A stretch of DNA of 46,435 nt, from NCBI GenBank assembly GCA_937907455.1, contig CALESQ010000011.1, positions 1-46,435 on the forward strand. Direction: 5' to 3'. Position 1 is the stretch's first letter. Each line of letters opens with the position of its first letter. Source of the stretch: an uncultured Caldilineales bacterium. GTDB lineage: Bacteria > Chloroflexota > Anaerolineae > JAAEKA01. This document shows, piece after piece, positions 1 through 8,200 of this stretch. The position numbers were made by a program, and so were the translations under genes. Below the pieces are notes generated by a model that was not told where the DNA came from, did not search any database, and saw only the letters and a list, made by a program, of their open reading frames with translations.

Positions 1-1
1 T

Positions 2-238
2 TACCAATATCTGTCACTTTCTGGATCAACCTACCCAAACTGTCGGGTGGCTAGTCAGTCAATCAGTGTAACTATGACTGATTCTCGATGGCTGGCTTCT
101 GAAGGCTGGGAGAAGATGCAGCAAATCATCAAGTCAGGTGGTGAACCGATTAATGTACATTACCTGTTCAATCAAACCACGCATCAAATAGACGATTTCA
201 AGATTGTCTTACCGGGCCGGCGGCCATCTGCAAGGTAA
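2..238 (+). CDS. C-terminal end of a protein entering from upstream, possibly a polymorphic toxin
   Basis: An open frame runs from the first bases of the window to a TAA at 236-238, so the start lies outside. A GTG at 47 is available inside, but the frame is open upstream of it. The visible 78 residues contain a WxxxEGWxKMQQ segment followed by GGEPINVHYLFNQTT and DDFKIV, a compact ending of the kind seen on small C-terminal toxin domains. I cannot name a toxin family. The toxin reading is inferred from context: the next gene begins 13 bp after the stop with a strong ribosome binding site, and the gene after that is a YezG-family immunity protein. It could instead be the end of an unrelated hypothetical protein. 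Confidence 0.5.
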   Translation, partial: YQYLSLSGSTYPNCRVASQSISVTMTDSRWLASEGWEKMQQIIKSGGEPINVHYLFNQTTHQIDDFKIVLPGRRPSAR

Positions 239-251
239 AGGAGCAATAAGA

Positions 252-629
252 ATGCAAGTGCAAGCTATTCGTAGGGACTTCAGGGAATGGCCAGTTAATA
301 GAGCGCGACTTAATCCATCAACCGCTATGGCATTAATCACCATTGATCACATTTATGAGGTATATGCCATCGCGGTCTTTGAAGGACGAGTATCCATCCA
401 GATCATCAATGACGTAGATATAATAGATTGGCTGCCGGCGTGGTTTTTCCAGACGGTTGATGCCGCGATTCCGGAAGATTGGATTGTAAAACTGCTGGAC
501 GGTAATTTGCAGTTAGTCATGGGGCCGGATTTTGTGGCTGCCGATGAGGCGGCTTATTCCCGCATGGTAGACTTGGAGCCTGAGCCGGTAGCGGCTTTCT
601 GGCAGCGGCTGGACGCAAGAGCAGACTGA
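252..629 (+). CDS. Small hypothetical protein, candidate immunity protein
   Basis: This gene encodes 125 residues. I chose the ATG at 252 because AAAGGAG at 237-243 sits 8 bases before it; an in-frame start at 204 would overlap the previous gene and lacks such a site. The product is soluble and acidic, with no signal peptide or membrane segment. Visible features are a hydrophobic strand-rich N-terminal half (residues about 27-55), a PAWFFQTVD segment and a C-terminal MVDLEPEPVAAFWQR helix. I do not recognise the family. Its position directly behind the preceding partial gene, with the Shine-Dalgarno touching that gene's stop, fits a translationally linked toxin-immunity pair. That role is inference. 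Confidence 0.6.
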   Translation: MQVQAIRRDFREWPVNRARLNPSTAMALITIDHIYEVYAIAVFEGRVSIQIINDVDIIDWLPAWFFQTVDAAIPEDWIVKLLDGNLQLVMGPDFVAADEAAYSRMVDLEPEPVAAFWQRLDARAD

Positions 630-683
630 GAAATCAACGGATCTACAAACATACATTCCGAAACCGTCCTGGAGGTTGATTGC

Positions 684-1013
684 ATGGAAGTATTTGATTT
701 TTCGAAAATGCCAATCGAGGATATCTACAAATTGATTGGTCAGAGTATTGTCTCAGCAATCCCCGAAGCGTGGAAACGAGCTGCTGCCTACGCCGAGATC
801 GAAGAAGATGACAATGGACTCACGTATGGCACTTATACTCCGGCCATAAAGCCACAGGAAGAACGTTATTTTGAGCCTGCAGATGAGTTGTATTTCTTGT
901 TCGATGAACTGCGTCGTCGCTTCCGCCAGCCGGGCCAGGCGCCGTGGGTGAAGGCGCGCTTCACGCTGTACCCTGACGGCCATTTCGATCTCGACTTCAC
1001 CTATCTGCCTTGA
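684..1013 (+). CDS. YezG/DUF600-family immunity protein
   Basis: This gene encodes 109 residues. A GGAGG 8 bases before the ATG sets the start. The protein follows the YezG (DUF600) pattern: an N-terminal helix IYKLIGQSIVSAIPEAW, an AAAYAEIEEDDNG strand pair, and a C-terminal segment with PWVKARFTLYPDGHFDLDF. In Bacillus, YezG is the immunity partner of the LXG nuclease toxin YeeF, a substrate of type VII secretion. Here it is the second small gene after the partial gene at the window edge and lies about 100 bp before the pseudokinase/EssC-like pair. No matching LXG toxin is visible, so it may be an orphan immunity gene or belong to a toxin upstream. Family assignment is from motif recall, not a search. 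Confidence 0.75.
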   Translation: MEVFDFSKMPIEDIYKLIGQSIVSAIPEAWKRAAAYAEIEEDDNGLTYGTYTPAIKPQEERYFEPADELYFLFDELRRRFRQPGQAPWVKARFTLYPDGHFDLDFTYLP

Positions 1014-1112
1014 GCAGACATGACTTGGCAATTGACCTGAATCAGCGTAAAATCGTGGCTGCATTGCCGCCTGCCTTCCGCCTTCCTTATCCCCCCTTAA
1101 AGGCCCGTTGCC

Positions 1113-2213
1113 ATGAAGCAAGTCTGTCTTTTATGTGATCGCACCTCGCCCGATGGCAATCTCTATTGCCAGGAAACCTACTGCCCCGCGGAGATGTCGC
1201 CCCTCATCCTGGACTATGGCGAATGGTTCGGCGATATCGAGATCGTGCGCCTGTTGGTGGTGCTGCGCTCCGCTGCCATCTACGAGGTGATGCACCAGAA
1301 ACAGCGCAAATACATGAAAATAGCTCACCCGGGTGAGGAGAACAAGGAGCGGCTCAAACGTGAGGCGGAGTTTTTGCAGGCGCTGGCCCGCAGCAAGGAA
1401 AAGCTGCCCAGCCTGCCCACCTTGCTGCCACCCTACGCCAGCACCACTATTGCCGATGACCCCTATGGCAAAACCATGCTGCGCGGCCATCTGCTCTACT
1501 TCTATCTGTTCGAGTTTATCCCCGGTGACACCTTGCGCGAAGTGCTGGTGAAAAACCCTCAACTATGGATCAACCACGTTGGCTGGATCGTAGTTGACAC
1601 CGCGGCTGCGCTCAACATCCTGCATCGCCGCGGCATTTACCATTGCGGGCTGTCCCCCGAATGCCTGTTGGTACATTTCGACGAAAAACACAATACCCCG
1701 CACACCCTGCTGCTTGATCTGGGCATTGCCAGCCCCAAAGACAAGCTGGCTGCGCAGTGGTATCCACTTTGGGTGCCACCCTCCTACACTGCACCCGAGT
1801 TGGTTCCTGCCGAAAACGCAGTGATTGCCCCTGATTTCCGCACCGATGTGCATGGCCTGGGCGTGATTCTGTACGAAATGCTGGTAGGCGAGCCGGTTTA
1901 CACCTTCAAACTGCGCAGTGATGAGGATGTTTACTTCTCGGTATTGAAAAACAACCGCGTTGCCATGAACCGCGTCGAAGACGTTAAAATCGTAGCCCAA
2001 ATTGCCTCGCAGGCTGTCAGCCAGCGTCGCGAAGATCGTCAGGCCAACGCCGCTGAACTGGCCGAGCAGATGCGCAAAGTAGTGGGCGAACCGCCCAGTC
2101 GCAAAACACGGCGCAAACTGACCATGCGCTCGGTGATGGCCGCAGTGCTGGTGCTGCTGGGCGGTGCTTTCTTCATTACCCTGCTGATTTTGCTCAGTGA
2201 ACTGCTGCGCTAG
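1113..2213 (+). CDS. Membrane-anchored protein pseudokinase with N-terminal Cys motif, possible EssB/YukC-like partner
   Basis: This gene encodes 366 residues, starting at an ATG preceded by AAAGG at 9 bases. The N-terminus holds a zinc-ribbon-like CxxC...C...C set (residues about 5-25). A protein-kinase fold follows: the beta-3 lysine is K69 (YMKIA), the helix-C glutamate lies in KREAEF, and an APEL motif is present. The catalytic loop reads H177-C-G-L-S-P-E-C184, so the catalytic Asp is Gly and the Asn is Cys; the DFG motif is D202-L-G. It is therefore probably inactive. A basic stretch and one membrane helix (about 340-362) end the protein. The EssC-like gene starts 24 bp later. EssB/YukC of type VII systems is likewise a membrane pseudokinase, so an equivalent role is plausible but inferred. 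Confidence 0.75.
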   Translation: MKQVCLLCDRTSPDGNLYCQETYCPAEMSPLILDYGEWFGDIEIVRLLVVLRSAAIYEVMHQKQRKYMKIAHPGEENKERLKREAEFLQALARSKEKLPSLPTLLPPYASTTIADDPYGKTMLRGHLLYFYLFEFIPGDTLREVLVKNPQLWINHVGWIVVDTAAALNILHRRGIYHCGLSPECLLVHFDEKHNTPHTLLLDLGIASPKDKLAAQWYPLWVPPSYTAPELVPAENAVIAPDFRTDVHGLGVILYEMLVGEPVYTFKLRSDEDVYFSVLKNNRVAMNRVEDVKIVAQIASQAVSQRREDRQANAAELAEQMRKVVGEPPSRKTRRKLTMRSVMAAVLVLLGGAFFITLLILLSELLR

Positions 2214-2237
2214 CCGCGCCCCCCACGGTGACATCCC

Positions 2238-5200
2238 ATGAACAACCCCCTGGTTATTGATCGGCCTCCGCGTATTCAGCCTGAGCTGCCCTTCGACGAG
2301 ATCGAAATTCCCGCACCGCCTGAGAAAAACCAAAGCGGCTGGGAGCGCCTCTCGCAGATGGCCTTGCCGCTGGTGATGATTGTTAGCTTCGTTTTCATGG
2401 GTGCCATGGGCGGGCGTAACCTGCTGATGATGATCCCCATGTCGTTGGCCGTGGTAGCCTCCGGCGGCATCGCCGTGTACAGCTACATTCGCGAAAACCG
2501 TAAAATGGCCGAGGCCAAGCGCTCCTACGAAGAGCGCCTGGTCGAACTGACCAAGCAAATGCACGTCTACCACGACATGCAGCGCCGCTTTTTCCATTAC
2601 AACTACCCCGACACCCAAACCATCTTTCGCGTGGTAAAGAACGCCCGCGCCGAGGTGGAAAAAGCTGAACGCACCCTGCGCGCCGATACCCGTCTGTGGG
2701 AGCGCCGCACCTCTGACAAAGACTTTGGTGTCATTCGTCTGGGCATCGGCGCTCTGCCCTCCACCGTGGTCTTTCGCTTCAGCAAAGCCGAAGACATGGA
2801 TGATCCCCAGGTGCGCGCCGCGCTCAAGCTGGAGCAAGATTCGCGCTTTGTGGACAACATCCCCGTGATCCTGGCGCTGCGTCAGCCCTGGGTGCCGCAA
2901 AGCACAGTACAAAGCGAGGAAAGCAGCGGCAAAGAAGAGCAGGCTGAAGAAGCCCGCGCCGCTTTCACCCCCGTCACCCATGCCGTAGGTATGGCCGGCG
3001 AACGCAGTGCGGTCTACAATGCCGCGCGCGCCCTGCTGGCGCATTTTGTCACCTTTCACGCCCCTATGGATGCGCGCGTCGCTATTTTGGCAGCACGCAA
3101 GCAGGAATGGGCCTGGACCGATGACCTGCCCCATAGCCAGGCCGACAGTGAAACCGAATACCGCTTCTTCCTCGACCAGATAAAACCTGAAGATACCGCC
3201 GAAAAAGCCTTTGACGAGGCCGACGAAGGCCCGCTGATGGGCTATCTCGAAGGCTTGCGCCGCCTGCTGGCTACCCGCAAGATCAAGATGGAAAGCCAGG
3301 ACGATCAGCAGGCCAAGGGTGATCCCACGCTGCCCTTCCACCTGGTGGTGATAGACCTGATGGACACCACCTACGATGAAAACTCGCCGCTGTACGACAT
3401 CGAGTCGGACGCGGCGGTTTCCATTCTCATCGAACAGGGCGCGGCGCTGGGCGCAGCGGTGCTTTTCCTGGTGCCAGAGCGGGCAAAGGTTCCCAGCGGC
3501 TGTCAGGCCGTGATCGAAGTCGAGCAAACCACCCCCGCCACCAACAGCAAAAGCCAGAGTTTCCAGCGCCTGCATTTTCGCTATGCCGAAGTGGGCGTCA
3601 ACTCCTTCCGCTACGTGGGCGCTGCCGATGCCATTGCCAACATCAAGCACATGGATGCACTGGTGCGCGAGCTGGCCCAATACGAGGTGCGCCAGGGGCC
3701 AGGCGCGGGTCTGGCCGGTGCCGTGCCCTTCATGGATTTGTTCGGCTTCCGCTCGCTGGAGGAGCTGGAAAACGACGCCGTGGCGAAATGGCAAAAAAGC
3801 GTGCTGCCGCGCCAAGCCAACTGGCTGCGCTGCAAGATTGGCCGCATGGCCGGCAACAAGGCGCGCACAATGGTCTTCTCGGCCAAGCGCGACGGCGTAC
3901 ATGGCATGGTGGCCGGCAGCACCGGCTCCGGCAAGTCCGAACTGCTGATCTCGCTGATCGCGGGCATGGCCGTCACCTATGACCCCAGCGTGCTGAATTT
4001 CGTGCTGGTAGACTACAAAGGCGGCGGCGCGTTCAAGGAATTTGCCGACCTGCCGCACTGCGTGGACATCATCACCAACCTGGAGGGCGATGCGGTCACG
4101 CGCATGTTCACCGCCATCAACGCCGAGATGAAGCGCCGCCAGAAGCTCAACGCCGACAGCCAAACCAAGGACATCGTAGACTACCGGCGCAAGGGCCTGC
4201 ACCAAACCCTTGCCCCCTATCCCTACCTCTTTATTATCATTGACGAATTCGCCGAGATGATCGCTGATCGCCCGGAATACAAGGCCGAGCTGGAGAGCAT
4301 CACGCGTGTGGGCCGCGCCCAGGGCGTTTCGCTGATCCTGGCCGCGCAGCGCCCCAGCGGCGTCACCGACCAGATGCGCTCCAACATCAAGTTTCGCATC
4401 TGCCTGCGCGTGGAAACCCCCGGTGAAAGCCGCGAGATGTTGCGTCGCACCGAAGCCGCATTCCTGCCCCCCGGCATCCCGGGCCGCGGCTATTTGCAGG
4501 TAGGCAACGAAGAGATCGAGCTGATGCAGGTGGCCTACACCGGCGAGCGCTACCGCGACCCCCGCCAGCCCGCCGATGCCGCCAATCAGGACCAAGACTT
4601 GCCGGAGTTGTACAAGGTTATCATCAAGAGCCTGCAAGCCAAGGCTGCCGAGATCGGCTGCGCCCCGCAGTACGCGCCCTGGCCGGAATTCCTGCCCAGG
4701 CACCTGGTTCTCACCGATACCTTGATCGCCGAAGACCCCACCGCTAAAGCCATCAGCGCGCCGCGCTATCTGCCCGAGGTTGAGACGATCACCGCGGGCC
4801 GTCCCTGGAAAAACACCCTCTCGCTCAATCCTGAGCTGGCTCAATGGCTGGCTGGCAGCAGCGGCTGGCGCGCCGCCCAGGATTGGGAACGTTTCGCCGT
4901 GCGTCCGGTCATCGGCCTGGTGGATAACCCCTACGCCGCGCGCCAGTTGCCTTTGGTGCTGGATTTGCCGCGCGGCCATGCGGTGATCTTCGGCGGTTCT
5001 GGCTGGGGCAAAACCACCTTTTTACGCACGCTGGCCCTCAGCCTGGCCGCCACCCACTCCCCCGACCACCTGCACATGTACCTGCTCGACCTGGGCGGGC
5101 GCAATCTGGCCGCGCTCAGCCATTTGCCGCACGTCGGTGCGGTGGTGAACCCTGACGAAGCCGGCTATGAGGAGCGCGTCGAGCAGGTGCTGCGCGAGCT

Positions 5201-8200
5201 GGATGATCAGGTAGAGAAGCGCAAGACGATTTTAGCCAACGCCGGCGCACCGGACATCTACAAATACAACCAGAGCCACCCCGACGCGCCCCTGCCCGCG
5301 GTGCTGCTGGCGATTGATAATTTCGTGGAGTTCCGCGAGACCTTCGGCGGCGATGCCCAGGCCGAGGGTGTGGAAACCGCTATGGATAGGTTCGTGACGT
5401 TGGCACGGCAGGCCAAGCCCTTTGGCATTCACTGCGTGGTCACGGTGGATCAGCTCAACGCGCTGCCCATGCAGCTCTATAACCTGTTCACCGAGCGCCT
5501 GACGCTGAAGCTGGGCGATGCCTCAGAGTATCGCCAGATCGTCGGCGGCTTCGTGGCTGACCTGCCCGATGTGGCCGGACGCGGCTACGTCAAGGCTGCC
5601 GGCCAGCCGCTCAGCTTCCAGATTGCCCTGCCGCTCAACCTGGAGCGCGGGCCGTTGCAGGAACCCGCCAACGAGGCCAAGGAAATTGAACGGCTGGGCG
5701 CGGCCATGCACGCTTTCATGGCGCAATCCGGGCGCAAATACCGCTTGCCCGCTCGTGTGGATGCGCTGCCGCGCTCAATCCTCTTTAAGCAGATTTTGGC
5801 CCGCAAGTATGGCCTGGAGCTGGACGAAACCTTCCTCGACCGCTTGAAGGAGGTAACCAAAACGCAGTGGGCCAAAAGCAGCGACTCCGACCTGGCCGAC
5901 TGGCTGCGCGTGACAATCGGCGTGGTGTCGGGCAACCGCCTGCGCGAGATGCACCTGGAGGCCAAGGCCGACGGCGTGCATGGCCTGATTGCGGGCGGCA
6001 CCGGCGCGGGCAAGTCTGAGCTGCTGATGACGCTGATCGTCGGCCTGGCGCTGAACTACGACCCCAGCATCCTCAACTTTGTCTTGGTGGACTACAAGGG
6101 CGGCGGCGCGTTTGCCCCCTTCACCGACCTGCCGCACTGCGTGGACACCATCACCAACCTCAACAAGGCCGCGGTGCGCCGCATGTTCACCGCCATCAAC
6201 GCCGAAATGGATCGGCGCATGGCCCTCTGCGTGGACAAGAGTGTCGCCAACATCGTGGAATATCGCGCCAAGGGCTATCATCTTAGCTATCAGCCCTTCC
6301 CGCACCTTTTTGTCATCATTGACGAATACGCCGAGATGATCTCGGAAAACCCGGAATTTAAGGATGAGCTGGATCGCATCACCCGCGTGGGGCGCTCCAT
6401 CGGCGTGAACCTGCTGCTGGCCGCGCAGCGCCCCACAGGCGTCACCGACCAGATGCGCGCCAACATCAAATACCGCATCTGCCTGCGCGTCGAGGCGGTG
6501 GACACCAGCCGCGAGATGCTGCGCCGCTCCGATGCCGCGTTTTTGCCCAATGGGATGCCGGGCCGCGGCTATTTGCAGGTGGGCAATGACAACGTCGAGC
6601 TGATCCAGGTGGCCTACACCGGCGAAAACTACCCCTACGCCGCGCCGTTGGAGGGCGGCCGCCAGCCCAAATTCTACGATGTGGCGGTGGCGCTGTGCAA
6701 CGAACTGCTGGCCGAGGCCGGTGCAGCCCGCCCGCGCACGCCCTGGCCGCCCTTCCTCTCCCCGCGCATGACCCTGGCTGATCCGCTCAGCCGCGGCTAT
6801 GTAGATGCGGCCGCGCTGCCGCTGCTCACCCTGGGGCAAAGCCAGACCGAGGCCGCGCAGACTTTGATGCTTAACCCGCTGGCCGTGGCCTGGCTGGCCG
6901 GACGCGGCCGCTGGCCCGGCGTCAGTTGGGAATGGGCCGCCCTGCGCGCAGTGGTGGGCCTGCTGGATGACCCCGCCAACGCGCGGCAATTGCCGCTGGT
7001 GGTGGATTTCAGCAAAGGGCACGCGGTGCTGTTCGGTGCATCAGGCTATGGCAAAACCGCCTTTGTGCGCACCCTGATCGCCAGCCTGGCCTGCACCCAT
7101 TCGCCCGACGAGTTTCAGGCGCACGTTCTGGACCTGGGCGGGCGCAACCTGGAAGTGCTGACCAGCCTGCCGCATGTGGGCACAGTGATTTTGCCGGACG
7201 AAGCGGGCTATGAAGAGCGCGTGCAGCAGTTGTTGCGCGAGATGAACGACATTGTGGATGGCCGCAAGCGCAAGTTTGCCGAGGCGGGCGTCTCTACCCT
7301 GTTTGAGTACAACGCCCTGGGCACACAGCGCATCGAACCGGCTATCCTGCTGGTGGTGGACAACTTCGCTGAGTTCATTGAAACCTTTGGCAACCCCAAC
7401 GAAGCGGAGGACGAGACCAGCGCGCTGTATGCCTTTGTGGCGCTGGCGCGGCAGGCCAAAGCCTACGGCATCCATATTCTGATCACCGCTAACCGCTTCA
7501 ACGTCCTCAGCAACAAGCTGTTCAGCCTGTTCACCGAGCGGCTCAGCCTGCGCCTGTCCGACTCCGGCGATTATTCTTCGGTGGTCGGCAGCAATGCCGA
7601 GGTGGAGGAGACCGCCGGCCGCGGCGTGGTGCGCGCCGGCCGCGTGCCGCTCAATTTCCAGGTGGCTTTGCTGCCCGGCGCTGTGCAGGGCGAGCAGGTG
7701 CGTGGCGAGGCCAAGCTGGTGCGCGATCTGGGACAGGCCATGCAGGCCTACATCGCCAAGTCGGGGCGGCCCTTCCGTACGCCGCTGCGCATTGATGCGC
7801 TGCCGAAAAGCTCCTCCTACCGCCAGGTACTCACCGAGCTGCGCGAGCTGGATCCCAACAAGCCCTTCATGGCCGAGCTGGAGCGCAGCACGCGCGCGAC
7901 CTGGGCGCGCAACGCCACCGCCGAACATGCCGATTGGCTGCGCGTCACCCTGGGCATCAGCTCCGGCATGCGCAAGCGCACCCTGGCGCTGGAGGCCAAG
8001 CGTGACGGCGTGCATGGCCTGATCGCAGGCGGCACCGGCTCCGGCAAGTCGGAAATGCTGATGACCATGATCGTCGGTCTGGCGCTGAACTACTCCCCCG
8101 ACATTCTCAACTTTGTGCTGGTGGACTACAAGGGCGGCGGCGCGTTCAAGCCGTTCGAGCGCCTGCCGCACTGCGTGGACATCGTCACCAACCTGAACAA

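Noticed and set aside
753..1121. Minus-strand frame of 122 codons over the YezG gene
   Set aside because: The plus-strand gene has a good ribosome site and a family match, and the opposite frame has neither.
1563..4979. A 1138-codon open frame on the minus strand
   Set aside because: It spans two clear plus-strand genes in a fixed phase relation, its product is His/Gln/Gly-rich without domains, and it has no ribosome site. It is a GC-bias shadow of the EssC-like gene, as are those at 5775-7022, 7041-9218 and 9453-10637.
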